64,000 nt of DNA from positions 48,354,394-48,418,393 of the forward strand of contig JAJLRJ010000005.1 in assembly GCA_024195265.1 (NCBI GenBank). The letters run 5' to 3'. Position numbers and translations under genes: made by a program. The stretch's first letter is position 1; each line of letters opens with the position of its first letter. The DNA is from Dendrophyllia cribrosa. Taxonomy: Eukaryota > Cnidaria > Anthozoa > Scleractinia > Dendrophylliidae. The notes beneath the pieces were generated by a model, which was not told the DNA's origin, ran no database searches, and saw only the letters and a list, made by a program, of their open reading frames with translations. Below, in pieces: positions 33,501-43,450 of the stretch.

Positions 33501-33791
33501 TGCTGAAAACACTCCCAGAACTTTTAACGGCTCCTTGCTTCCGTAGGCATAAAGCTTCTTGTCACATTTCTTGGATAAACAGGCAACCTTCTGCTGCTTC
33601 AGCTGACTCCATAAGCCTTTGTCCACAATGTTAGTGCTCGCCTCTGAATCAATCACCATTTTCACATTGCATCCACCCACAATTACCTCCACTTTTTCAG
33701 GCTGCGATGCTGATTTTACAGTGAATGCATACTCATCTTCCTCGTCATCATCTCCTCCCTGCATGTATCCCGGGTGCACAATCCCGCACAA
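30550..33791 (-). pseudogene. pol: Ty3/gypsy pol polyprotein, one frameshift
   Basis: Minus-strand pol in two frames joining near 32220 after EALAVVW. Order: aspartic protease (MVIDSEAST, the usual DSG/DTG is DSE here), RT (FSKLDLKWDYHQLELHP; LMFGISSAP; catalytic NISDDIIV), RNase H (IVADASPVGLRAVL...YTDHKPLETIY), then integrase with the H-H-C-C zinc finger (HEEHPG...CKTCFGC) and DDE core (LDLLGP, TSDNGPQF, NGEVERQNRSL). Gag and the 5' LTR are missing upstream of 33791. Degenerate protease plus frameshift indicate a dead copy. The pol is otherwise well kept, so it is fairly young. Confidence 0.88.
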
Positions 33792-34316
33792 TTTTCCGCA
33801 CAGTCGACGTTATTTCCCGCACAATTTGCCCCAAAACTCCCGCACAATTTTATTTTATTTTCCCGCATCCTGTCAGAATCCCTGTAAATTAGCTCCCACC
33901 ACCAGCACAACCGTTCAGTTTGGTCAGTATAACCTATCACACGACGTGGGAATATAGTATCAAAAGACAAGAACAAAGTCGAATTTCAGACTTCAGACCT
34001 CAGACCCATAAAACTCGGACCTGGAAAACTCAGATCAGATCTCAGACTGGAGATCTCAGACCTGCTGTTAGTTTTTCCCTGTTTGATCGACAGCGATGAA
34101 CCGGGGAAAATAAATCTCGGGGGAGAAGGGTACTTTGCAAATTTTTGGGTGGGGGTGTGCCGCTGGGACTCTGCATTTTGAAACCCTATACTAGACTAAA
34201 CACCGAAAAACCCTACCATATCCATGACCTTTTCCAGACTCGCTATTTTCCAGAAACTCGTTCACTATCACAGTTATAGTTAACAGGCCCGTGGAGGTAC
34301 CCCCTATAATGGACTA
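33792..34316. other. Gene-free; CTCAGAC-rich stretch
   Basis: Repeated CAGAC(C/T)TCAGA strings at 33985-34060. No gag-like frame survives here. Confidence 0.45.
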
Positions 34317-34685
34317 TACGGGGATGCTCCGCCCGAAAGGGGTACCTTTTTGAGGCTGGAGGTATATGAAAGGGTCGGGATTTCACGAGTTGAAGTATAT
34401 GAAAGGGTAGGGATTTCACGAAGTATAGGAAACGGTAGGGAAAACACGAGTTGAAGTATAAAAAGTGTAGGGAAAACTGCCATTGAAGTATTATAAAAAG
34501 GGCCTTTCAAAATATATCAAACAGAGATGCACGAGAAGGCTATATGAAAGGGGTACCATTTTCAATGAAAGGTATGTGAAAGGGGTACCATTTTCAATAA
34601 AAAGTATATGAAAGGGGTACCTTTTCTGTCAAAAACGGTATATGAAAGGGTAAGGGTTCGGACCTCGAGGCGGGGCATCCCCGTA
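34317..34685. mobile_element. MITE with internal minisatellite
   Basis: Inverted ends TACGGGGATGCTCCGCC and its near complement enclose 5-8 diverged units of about 40 bp containing GTATATGAAAGGGGTACC. No gene. Confidence 0.6.
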
Positions 34686-34971
34686 CAAAACTTTGTTGAG
34701 TACCCCGCCCCCTCCCGGGTTAACAGGGGTCAGTAAAAATGCCGTACTGCCCGCCTTACCGATTTTTAAATGCCATTTGCCAGTAAATCTTGTCTAGACT
34801 GAATTCTTCACGCAACTGATCTTTTTCGAGGAAAATGATACCCTATTCTAGACCAAAACTCTCTGATTTCTATACCCTATCCCAGACTAAACTGCTTGAA
34901 AACCATTCCCCTCACAGCGGCACATACCTATATAGCTCATTTATGGGATCACCGCCCCCCCCCCCCCCCGG
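34686..34971. other. Gene-free; poly-C run
   Basis: A C run near 34954-34970. Nothing else recognised. Confidence 0.4.
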
Positions 34972-35259
34972 GCCTACGGCCAACTTCGCCGGATTTGCTA
35001 TTCGTACGGGAGTCTAAAACGTTTGAAAATTTTCGATGTTATTCTTCACTTTTGCCAATCCATAATATTGTACGTTTGTTTAGATTCACGAAGCGCTTCT
35101 TGTGAGCGATGTTTATTCAGCTATGTGTCACGAAATGAGTCGCTCGCGTTGTATACAGACTCGGCAAAATTTAATAGTCTAAGCCAAATCAACATCGCTT
35201 ACCAGAAGCGCTTCGTAAAACTAAACGAACATTTAATATTGTGGACCAACAAAAGTGAA
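34972..35259. repeat. Foldback MITE, left part; target of the Polinton
   Basis: Begins GGCCAACTTCGCCGGATTTG and its inverted end lies at 53517-53585 on the other side of the Polinton. A second, uninterrupted copy occupies 53586-53800. The last five bases (35255-35259, GTGAA) are the target duplication. Confidence 0.75.
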
Positions 35260-35532
35260 AGTAGTATAGGGCGTTGGTGATTCTGGACCCCCCACATAAC
35301 CCCCCAAAGGCCCGAATTACCGCCCCCACGGATTCATTGCATTCATCCGTGGGGGGGGGGGCGGTAATTCGGGCCTTTGGGGGCTTATTTGGGGGGTCCA
35401 GAATGCACCAACGCCCTATACTACTAGCCTGTTTATATATGCTGCTCCGGTACTAGACCACCCCAACCCAGGGGGTATTACCAATTGGAGAAATCCCACC
35501 CCCTGTATATACCCACCCACATGGCAATGGCA
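35260..35532 (+). repeat. Left terminal inverted repeat with hairpin
   Basis: 273 bp, inverted match to 53248-53511. The outer 166 bp (35260-35425) is itself a palindrome with arms of about 80 bp. The inner part holds the promoter and the first four codons (MAMA) of the polymerase. Confidence 0.9.
35470..35520 (+). promoter_or_regulatory. Polymerase promoter inside the left TIR
   Basis: ACCAATTGGAGAAATCCC, then CCCTGTATATACCC, then the ATG at 35521. The same block stands in front of the nuclease (52766) and the right-end ORF (53259), and a close form precedes the polymerase of element 1. Confidence 0.65.
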
Positions 35533-38500
35533 CAGCAGATCGATATGAACATGGAGGCTCGAGGTCTTGACTTTAACCCAAGGAACCAAGACTACTTTGG
35601 TGATTGGTTGCATGGCTACAAGATGAACGTCCCTCATGACTACCAAATCAAGGACCTCAATTCATTTGTCATAGCTAATAAGGCGGCTATTATCCAGATA
35701 ATAGCACGCGAAGTCACAGAGCTTGGTGGAGTGAAGGTCACTTTGTCATTCGATGTTCACTTTTCAATGGAAGGCGATGACATTCGAGAAATTGATCACT
35801 TCTTTTGGAACGTTAACCCACTGATTGTAACACATCTCTATCAGCTGCGAGAGGAGGGCATCTTGGAAGGCATTGTCAATGGTTTTAAGGAAGAGATTGC
35901 CAGATGGCAGCAGATGGGTTCTGGCTGGGTGATTGATAAAATCAAAACTGCTTACCTTGAGTTCGGGATGTATCAACCACTACGAGGTGGCACATTTATC
36001 CCAACCCCATCAAAACTCAGGCCAAAGCATGCTATCATCAATGTGAAGAACAATGACAACCGGTGTCTCCGCTGGGCACTGCGATCGGCATTGTTCCCTG
36101 TAAATGTTCACTCAGACAGGCCAGGTAGTTATCCCACTGATGATGGTCTAGACTTCACTGGAATCGATTTTCCAACACCATTGAGCCAGATATTCAAGGT
36201 TGAGCGCCAAAACAACCTTCCAATCAACATTTATGGATTGCAGAACAACAAGGTGGTTGTAATCAGAGTAAGTGAGCTAGAGAACCCCAATCTGCGAAGG
36301 ATCAATCTGTTGATGCTCACAAATAGGCACACCTCACATTACTGTTACATCAAGAGCATGAGCAGGCTCCTACACAGTGAGTACAATGTAGGGCGCCGTA
36401 TGCATCACTGTGACAGGTGCCTCCAAGCCTTTTCTTCAGAACAGGTTCTCACTGACCATCTCTTCTACTGCAGGGGAGTCAAAGGCAGGCCGGTACGAGC
36501 TGAAATGCCAAAAGAAGGCGAAAACTTCCTTCACTTCCAGAATCAGATGAAGAAGCCTTGGGTTATCTATGCCGACTTCGAAAGCATAGTCGAAAAAGTC
36601 CACGGTTGCACACCAGACCCATCACAGAGCAGTACCACTGAAACATCCGTGCATAAACCCTGCGGGTTCTGCATGTTAGCTGTTCGCTCTGATGGAGAGA
36701 CAAAGGGTCCTTATCTATACAGAGGAGAGAACTCGGTGTCACTCTTTCTTAACAGCCTTCAGCAGCTGGAAGGAGAGATCAGAGACGAGCTGCAACGCAA
36801 GGAACCACTCTCCATGACAAGAGCAGACTGGGCAGATTTCAACCGTGCAACAGATTGCCACCTCTGTGACAAGTCTCTCATCAAGGAGAACCACAGGGAT
36901 GCCATTGCGGTCTATGGCCCAGACACAGGAGAATATTTGGGCTTCGTTCATCGGCACACCAACAAATGCTACCAAAAGACATTCAAAATTTACATCCAGG
37001 ACTATGATGGTGAATTGGAAGAGTTCCCATTTGTCGGGCCAAGAAACCAAAGGCAGGCCCCCCCTGAGAATTTATTCGAGCAGACCGATTGTCTCTTCTG
37101 TGGAGAGACCCTTATCCAAGGCTCTGTTCGAGACGCAGTCAGAGATCATTGCCACATCACAGGCAAATATCGGGGTGCGGCACACAGTGCTTGCAACTTC
37201 AACTATTTCCGTACCAGCTCGAAAACGGAAATAATCCCAGTAATCTTCCACAACTTGAAGGGTTATGATGCGCACCACATCATGAGTGGTATTGCAGACG
37301 TGCATTCTGATTTGAAATGCATTCCCAACAACATGGAGAAGTACATATCCTTCTCCCTTGGCAAGCTGAGGTTCATTGACAGCTTGCAGTTCATACAGTC
37401 AAGCCTAAGCGCCCTGGTTGAAGCAAACAAGCCAGAGTCCTTTACAATCACGGCAGACTACGAGAAGAACCCTTTCAAACGCGAGCTTATTTTACAAAAA
37501 GGTGTCTACCCATATGAGTACATGGACTCATGGACACGCTTCGATGAGACAACACTACCACCGAAGGATGCCTTCTACAGTGAGCTCAAGAAGGAAGGCA
37601 TCTCCGATAAAGACTACGCCCATGCGCAAAAAGTGTGGGAGGCATTCGGTTGCAAGACACTCGAAGATTATCACGATCTCTACCTTTGCACAGATGTGTT
37701 TCTTCTGGCTGATGTTTTCGAGAACTTCAGAAAAACATGTCTGAACCACTACAAGCTTGACCCGGCACACTACTATACAAGTCCGGGCCTTTCCTGGGAC
37801 GCCCTTCTCAAGTATACGGGCATTAACCTGGAGCTGCTCACAGACGTCAACATGCACCTCTTTGTTGAAAGAGGCTTGCGAGGTGGTATATCCATGGAGA
37901 GCAGGCGCCACTGCAAGGCCAACAATAAATATCTTCGCGACTACAACACCAACGAAGAGCCAAGCTACATCATGTACTACGACGCAAACAATCTCTACGG
38001 CTGGGCCATGAGTCAGCCTCTCCCAGTTGGCAAGTTCGCATGGTGCCCTGTCTTTCCAACAGTTCACCAGATCAGGAAGTGGAGGTCAAACAGAAAGATC
38101 GGTTACATCCTCGAGGTTGATCTTGAATACCCAGAGGAGCTGCACGACAAGCACAACGCTTATCCTTAGGGGCAAGGTTGTCACATTAGGGGCAGCCAGA
38201 GGACAAGACACAGAAGCTGCTCCTTACCCTACACGATAAACCCCGGTACGTGTTGCATTACAGGGCCCTCCAGCAGTACCTGGATCTTGGAATGAAGTTG
38301 AGGAAAATCCACAAAATCCTCAAGTTCGAGCAGAAGGCGTGGATGGAGCCATACATCTCCCTGAACACCGAGCTCAGGAAGAAGGCCACTTCCGACTTCG
38401 AGAAGAACTTCTTCAAGCTCATGAACAACTCCGTCTTCGGTAAGACAATGGAGAACCTCAGAAATCGAATAAACATGAAGCTTGTCCGGCCGCACGAGCA

Positions 38501-39197
38501 AGACAAAATGAGAAAGCTTATCGCAAGCCCACTGTTTACTAGAGCAGCGGTCTTTGGAAGCAACCTGGCGGGGATCCAGATGCAGAGGGAGAAAATCCTC
38601 TTCAACCGACCAGTCTACACAGGCATGTGCATCCTTGATCTCTCCAAAACACTGATGTATGACTTCTACTACAACCATCTCAAGCTGAAGTACGGTCCGC
38701 GAGTAGACCTACTCTACACAGACACCGGCTCCCTACTCCTCGAGATCAAGACGGATGATGTCTACAAAGACATGGAGAACCTTCGGGACGAACTCTACGA
38801 CACAAGTGACTATCCCAAGGACCATCCACTCCACAGCCAGCTTAACAAGAAGGTAATCGGCAAGATGAAGGACGAGTGCGCGGGTAAGCCGATCTCGGAG
38901 GCTGTGTGTCTTCGCTCGAAGATGTACTCCATCCTTGTGGATGACGCTAAAAACATCAAGAAAGCAAAGGGCACCACCAAGGTTGTCACAAAGAAAGAGA
39001 TCACACACCAGAACTTCAAGGACGCCCTATTCGGCAGGCGAACCTTCAAGCACGGGATGGACAGGATCCGAAGCAAAGGCCACCAGATCTTCGGTGAGCA
39101 TATAACTAAGATAACACTTTCCCCCTTTGACTCCAAGCGCTGGATCAAGGATGATGGTGTCCACACGCTGGCATATGGGCACAAAGATACGCGCTAG
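35521..39197 (+). pseudogene. polB: Protein-primed DNA polymerase B, broken
   Basis: Begins MAMAQQIDMN at 35521, right after the TATATA box (an in-frame ATG at 35485 lies before the box). The N-terminal domain has NNDNRCLRWAL near residue 182 and a later HTSHYCYIK, possibly OTU-like, and a C-x2-C...H...C finger (HHCDRCLQAF). Exonuclease: VIYADFESI, FHNLKGYDAH, LYLCTDVFLLADVF. Polymerase: motif A YYDANNLYGWAM, then a lesion at about 38166-38212 with more than one frame change, motif B KLMNNSVFGKTMENL, motif C LLYTDTGSLLLE. Motif C should read DTDS; the second Asp is Gly (codon 38727-38729). The C-terminal SKRWIKDDGVHTLAYG block is typical. The gene is inactive in this copy. Confidence 0.9.
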
Positions 39198-40183
39198 AGA
39201 CCAGCTGGTGGTAACTGAGTGCCAGGCGGCACAACCATCAACTCCTCACGAACAAACCCTCTCTTGGGCCCATCGTAAAGGTAATATACCAGTGGCTCAT
39301 TCGGCTTGGTAACAACTCTCTCAACGTTATAGACCTTCAAAGACCAGATCGGATCGGTCGCACGCCTACCACCGCCCTCAAGCTCTCCAGGCTGATACAA
39401 ATATCTCACACTCACCCGGGGAGGGAGCTTCTTTTCATAGACTCCCACAGGCCTAGCATACGGTGTCGCAGGCTTGGCTGATACTGCTTTCTCTTTAATC
39501 GCATCCTTTGGCTTCTTGCCAGTGAGCCGGGTCACTTCATTGTTCAAGGCCGAGACAACATCTGGCAGTCTTTTCACCCAAGCAGTCGAACGGCCAGAGG
39601 GCATATTCATTTCAACGGCATATTGATAACCAAACAACCTTTCAGCCAGGGTGCGATTGAATCTCTCAACTATCGCTTGGTCTCTGTGGATATCAACCCG
39701 CCCGCGACGAATGGTCGTTTTGTTATCCTCCATGGCCTTAGTCACAGCCCCCATAAACTCTTTCCCTGGATCGACTTGTAATAATTGGGGCCATTTCAAA
39801 GGCCCCCTCCTGTAAATCTTCTGAAATGCCCTTGAGACTTCTTCAGACTCTTTCGAAGTCAGGGGCTCTGCTGATTTGTATCGGCTAGCCACATCAACAA
39901 GGGTTAATGCGTATTTGTAAACCTTTCTCCCATGAGGAAGTTTGTCGTGGGGCAGGAAGAGAAGATCTGCTTGATGCACTGCATTGGGTGATGAGACATC
40001 AAACTTGGGCCGGGGGATATGGCGTGGCGCTGGGAGGTCAACTTGCCAAAGGGCTTGTTTGACCAGCCATTTCTTTGCAGCATCATCAGAGACCTTGGCC
40101 GCTGCAGCTAGCTTTTTCACAGCGGCAAGACCTTTCCAATACCCTTTGGGACTGTAATAGATCTTTGAGAGTTTCGCCTCCAT
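39194..40183 (-). CDS. int: Retroviral-type (rve) DDE integrase
   Basis: 329 aa, intact. DDE residues in QADLLFL, LLQVDPGKEF and AIVERFNRTL, with the C-terminal SH3-like domain. The start MEAKLSKIYY at 40183 is chosen over longer in-frame ATGs because a CATATATACCC box lies directly upstream and the element 1 copy begins identically. Its TAG overlaps the TAG of the convergent polymerase within a CTAG. About 95% identical to the integrase at 546-1535. In-frame sequence upstream of the ATG is the neighbouring gene read in another frame. Confidence 0.92.
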   Translation of the reverse strand: MEAKLSKIYYSPKGYWKGLAAVKKLAAAAKVSDDAAKKWLVKQALWQVDLPAPRHIPRPKFDVSSPNAVHQADLLFLPHDKLPHGRKVYKYALTLVDVASRYKSAEPLTSKESEEVSRAFQKIYRRGPLKWPQLLQVDPGKEFMGAVTKAMEDNKTTIRRGRVDIHRDQAIVERFNRTLAERLFGYQYAVEMNMPSGRSTAWVKRLPDVVSALNNEVTRLTGKKPKDAIKEKAVSAKPATPYARPVGVYEKKLPPRVSVRYLYQPGELEGGGRRATDPIWSLKVYNVERVVTKPNEPLVYYLYDGPKRGFVREELMVVPPGTQLPPAGL

Positions 40184-40202
40184 ATAGGGTATATATGTTT
40201 GT

Positions 40203-40640
40203 TTACAGAAAGCGATAAGCCGCATACCCACCCGCAAGCAGGGTGCCTCCAATGAACACAAGTTCACCATTCTGTTGTTGTGGGCTGGGCTTGTAGAAGT
40301 CCAAGAACTGAGGCTCTTTGTAGTCTTTGATTTGTTTATCTGGTTGTGTTTGGTGCATCTGATTATATAAGACCAGGGCTTGGTCGGTGGTTTGGAAGTT
40401 TTTACTAGCTTGGTGTTTAATCCGATCGTTGGCTGCAATCCAGTCGAGGAGCTTGGTGCGGTCCTTCTGGTATTTGGCGTAAGCCGCTTGGTATTGTTCA
40501 AGGGCTTTGTCGTGACGGATTTTCTCATCCATTGCTGCCTTTCCGTTATCACCAGACAGATATTTCGCGAGATAATTGCCGCCTGTGAAAGCAGCCGCAT
40601 AGAGAACAGCGCCAAGGGCCATTATTGCAATCGAAGCCAT
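40203..40640 (-). CDS. Small two-segment membrane protein
   Basis: 145 aa. Hydrophobic N-terminus (MASIAIMALGAVLYAAAF), a charged helical middle, and a hydrophobic C-terminus (FIGGTLLAGGYAAYRFL). The promoter CATATGTATAC lies upstream of the ATG. The same gene stands next to the integrase in element 1. Function unknown; a virion membrane or scaffold role is a guess from location among structural genes. Confidence 0.75.
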   Translation of the reverse strand: MASIAIMALGAVLYAAAFTGGNYLAKYLSGDNGKAAMDEKIRHDKALEQYQAAYAKYQKDRTKLLDWIAANDRIKHQASKNFQTTDQALVLYNQMHQTQPDKQIKDYKEPQFLDFYKPSPQQQNGELVFIGGTLLAGGYAAYRFL

Positions 40641-40666
40641 TGTGGTCGTGTGTATACATATGGTTT

Positions 40667-40888
40667 TTACATGTTGTCTGGGAGGATTTTCTGATCCTCG
40701 AGATATTTCTTCAGCGCGATGCTGCCAGCCATGACGGCTGTGAACTTGATTAAGTTCATAAAGCTTGCACTGGGGTCGGCAGTTAAGTTTTCTTTAATGG
40801 TCTTTTTCCCAATCCAACCAATACCAGCGACAAGGCCAGTGATTGTTCCGGCTTCGAGTATAGACTTCACAAGCTTGTTGTCAGACAT
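40667..40888 (-). CDS. Small membrane protein (73 aa)
   Basis: Hydrophobic stretches TITGLVAGIGWIG and LIKFTAVMAGSIAL. A CATATGTATAC box lies about 17 bases before the ATG, as in its two neighbours. Not recognised. Confidence 0.65.
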   Translation of the reverse strand: MSDNKLVKSILEAGTITGLVAGIGWIGKKTIKENLTADPSASFMNLIKFTAVMAGSIALKKYLEDQKILPDNM

Positions 40889-40915
40889 GGTTTGTGTGCA
40901 GTATACATATGCTTT

Positions 40916-41201
40916 TTATTTTTCTGACTCAGCTCGGGCTCGGGCCCGTGCTCGTCGTGCTAGGAAGTGTTCTCGGCCTCGTGCTAGGATTCGTGCTCGG
41001 GCCTCCTCGACCTCAGCCTTATCGATCTCGGTCTCTGACTCGGTCTCAGACTCGGTCTCGGGCCACGGGTCTCGGGGCTCGTTGTGGTTGCCCATTAACA
41101 AGCTGCAAAATGTATCAAAGGTGGCATAGGTAACTCTATGCAAAAAAAAGAAACACGCCTACGACTTCAACAGCATTCACCAAAGCCTGGAAAAGATTCA
41201 T
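40916..41201 (-). pseudogene. Small membrane protein, poly-A frameshift
   Basis: The ATG at 41201 follows a CATATGTATAC box and opens a hydrophobic helix (MNLFQALVNAVEVVGVF). The frame stops at an eight-A run (about 41133-41140) and continues in the adjacent frame with an acidic SETESETE repeat and an Arg/Ala-rich tail. One indel in the run explains both halves. Function unknown. Confidence 0.6.
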
Positions 41202-41222
41202 GGTGCAGTATACATATGTTTT

Positions 41223-41710
41223 TTATTCCATTTTTTTAATTCCTTGCCTTACCGGAATTCGAGATGGGGGTGTTGCTGGTGGTGTGTTTGCTGGTGTTGC
41301 AGCGGGTGTGTTTGCTGGTGTTGCTGGTGTGTTAGATTTACGTCCAAGCCTTTGCATTATGGCTTCGCGTTGGTAATACACACCCGCAACAGAGACAGCC
41401 AACCCTCCAACCCCCAGAATATAAAAGATTGAGTTGTTGTTGCTGTCACTTGTTGTGTCACTTGTTGCACCACTTGTTGTGTCACTTGTTGTGCCACTTG
41501 TTGAGGGTGCAGGCTTTTGTGCTTCGGCCTTTTTCTTTGCTTCACGGGCCAGGCGGTTGCGTTCTGCTACCCTTTACCAGAAGCAACACGGCCGGGGTTC
41601 TTTTCTATTGCGGGCTTTGTTTTCGGAGCCTCAGAGGTAACACGGGCAGGTGTTGGAATTGGAGTTGGAGTTTGAGTTTCTTCAGGGATCGTCTCGAGTG
41701 GTGTGGCCAT
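41223..41710 (-). pseudogene. Single-pass membrane protein with low-complexity tails, frameshifted
   Basis: Starts MATPLETIPEETQTPTP at 41710 behind a TATATATACCC box. The first frame closes at 41567; the adjacent frame continues with a basic AERNRLAREAKKKAEA block, Ser/Thr repeats, one membrane segment (IFYILGVGGLAVSVAGV) and a Pro/Thr-rich C-terminus ending at 41223. A single-base change near 41570 separates the halves. Not recognised. Confidence 0.6.
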
Positions 41711-41804
41711 AGTGGGTATATATATGATTTTTATTTTTACAAGATGTGATAAGTGTGCTGACAAGTGTGCTGACAGGTTGCTGTCAGGTTCCAGCCAGGT
41801 TCCT

Positions 41805-42419
41805 TCAAGGTTCCTGCGAGGTTACCCCAGGTCCCAGCCCAACTTCATCAAAGCCCTCAAGTGGATAGCCTTCACTGTCTCTGGTTGGATGTGTGGGTTG
41901 GGGCTCAAATTCTATCAAGTCAGGCTCTCGTTCAAACTTGATGTGTTTTGTTGTGATGAGAGCAGCATTGGCAAGCGCCAGCAATCGTCCGCATCTCATG
42001 GCAAGAGCCCCAGCAAGATTTGACAGCTCCTGGTTGATGATGTAGTCGTTCTTGAGGTCTTGCTGCAACTCCTTGAGATCATCAACCGGGATCACCAGGC
42101 CAACGCCTTTGGACACGAGCATGATGGCGGAATCAACTAGGGATTCGGTTGTCTTGTTGCCTATGTAGGCCTCGTACCTTTTGCAGTACTTCTCAACGTC
42201 CTTGTCTGACAACCGCTTGACATGATCGTGTGTGAGCTGCACGCCGATAGCTTCTTTGGCCTTGCCAGTTGAAACAAGGATTGCCAGCTTCTCACGTTTG
42301 GCAGGAATGCCATTGTCACCAACTATCCCTGTGGGAGGTGTGGTTTCAGGGGTGGCCTCCAGCATCTACATTACTTCGTCAAAAACGGCCTTGTCTTCAG
42401 CTGCTTCTGCCATCATCAT
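41805..42419 (-). pseudogene. Structural-region protein with early TAG
   Basis: The promoter TATATATACCC and ATG at 42417-42419 are followed by 16 codons, a TAG (42366-42368) and then the remaining 186 codons in the same frame (from MLEATPETTPP). The later part is soluble and helical, with a hydrophobic patch AGALAMRCGRLLALANAAL. Either a nonsense mutation or re-initiation at 42365. Family not recognised. Confidence 0.6.
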
Positions 42420-42438
42420 GGGTATATATATGTGTTTT

Positions 42439-42678
42439 TTATTTTTCAATAATTCTCTTGATGTCGGGCAAAAGAGTTTCAAGCTCTCGTATAAGCCCCG
42501 CCATGGTGTCTGGCATAGAATTCAACCGCAATGGATATCTGTTGAGAAGCATGAGGCGCAGATCTTCCTCAACAGCAGCTTTGATAATTTTGTTTTGCGC
42601 ATCAAGTGTGTGTTTGTGCAATTCATCCAAAAGCTGTGAAAGCACAGTGAGCTTGTGTAGACTGGTTGGCGCATTCAT
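42439..42678 (-). CDS. Small helical protein (79 aa)
   Basis: Starts MNAPTSLHKL at 42678, a few bases after ACACATATATATAC. A longer in-frame start at 42720 lies before the promoter box and is not preferred. Leucine-rich amphipathic helices, no membrane segment. Not recognised; lies just downstream of the ATPase. Confidence 0.6.
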   Translation of the reverse strand: MNAPTSLHKLTVLSQLLDELHKHTLDAQNKIIKAAVEEDLRLMLLNRYPLRLNSMPDTMAGLIRELETLLPDIKRIIEK

Positions 42679-42697
42679 GGCATGTATATATATGTGT

Positions 42698-43293
42698 TTA
42701 AACCTTGTAGTCAATTCCATACGGGTGCCTCAGAGAGAAAACCAGGTGGGAGAACTTGCGGGATTTGAGCCTTGCGATAAGATCTTTGTACTCCTCATGG
42801 GAGAGCTGGCATAGTCTTCGAAGATGGCCTTAGTTGTCTTGCTGGAGGGCGTGTAAAAGAGCACGATCGCTGCAATGTTATCACGATATGGCTTAGCTAT
42901 GCTGGTGATCTGCTGGGTCAAGACCCACACGGATATGCCGTCATGCCTTGCGCTGAACCCCAGATTGACCAGCTGGCTCGTGCGGCCTTTGACATCTTTG
43001 GAGGCGGTGCAGTCATCGAGAATGAATAAAGTGTTGGTGCATGTGAAAAAGAAGCTCGCCAACTTCAACCAGTCTTCGATTTCATGCTGTTGGCAGACAA
43101 TCACGAAGATGTGCGGATCGCGGTCCACGAAGCCATCGTATGTCTTGTTCTTGAGAAATGTGGGGCAGAATAAAACGATGCAGTCAAAATAACCCCTAAA
43201 GGGGCCTCGCAGTTGATTTAGAAGATACTGTGTCTTGCCAGAGTTAGTGGGGCCCACGATTAGTGCATTGAAAGGCAGCTTTCTTGGCTCCAT
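42698..43293 (-). pseudogene. FtsK/HerA-type DNA-packaging ATPase, 3' frameshift
   Basis: Starts MEPRKLPFNALIVGP at 43293. Walker A GPTNSGKT, Walker B LFILDDC, and a downstream sensor VLTQQ mark the A32-like genome-packaging family of Polintons and large DNA viruses. The frame runs to 42730 with an unusual tail. A shift near 42815 opens the adjacent frame, whose end at 42698 keeps the expected charged/aromatic character. The enzyme core is intact. It lies downstream of the capsid gene, the usual place. Confidence 0.85.
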
Positions 43294-43450
43294 AACCAAC
43301 ACCTATATTAGTTGGTTTGCAAACTGGTGGGGAGGGTGCCATTGCCAGAAGTCTTTGTATTTTATTGTGTGATAATGGTCCGGTGGATAGCAGGGGAGCC
43401 GGCTTAGCATAGAAGTTGATCTTGTTTGTGGTTTGTTGTTTTGTGGTCAT
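43244..43450 (-). CDS. Short ORF between capsid and ATPase
   Basis: 68 codons from MTTKQQTTNK at 43450, with TTATATACCC upstream. It overlaps the end of the capsid gene and the start of the ATPase in other frames. It could be a separate small protein or the original N-terminus of the ATPase cut off by a frameshift near 43300. Confidence 0.35.
   Translation of the reverse strand: MTTKQQTTNKINFYAKPAPLLSTGPLSHNKIQRLLAMAPSPPVCKPTNIGVGYGAKKAAFQCTNRGPH

Noticed and set aside
37555..38067. 170-codon minus-strand frame inside polymerase B
   Set aside because: Lies entirely under polymerase exonuclease and motif A coding sequence.
40380..41133. Plus-strand frames rich in Arg/Ala/Ser
   Set aside because: Shadows of the small minus-strand membrane-protein genes, which have promoter boxes and matched starts.
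41244..41432. Cysteine/tryptophan-rich small protein on the plus strand
   Set aside because: Shadow of Thr/Pro repeats of the minus-strand gene at 41223-41710.
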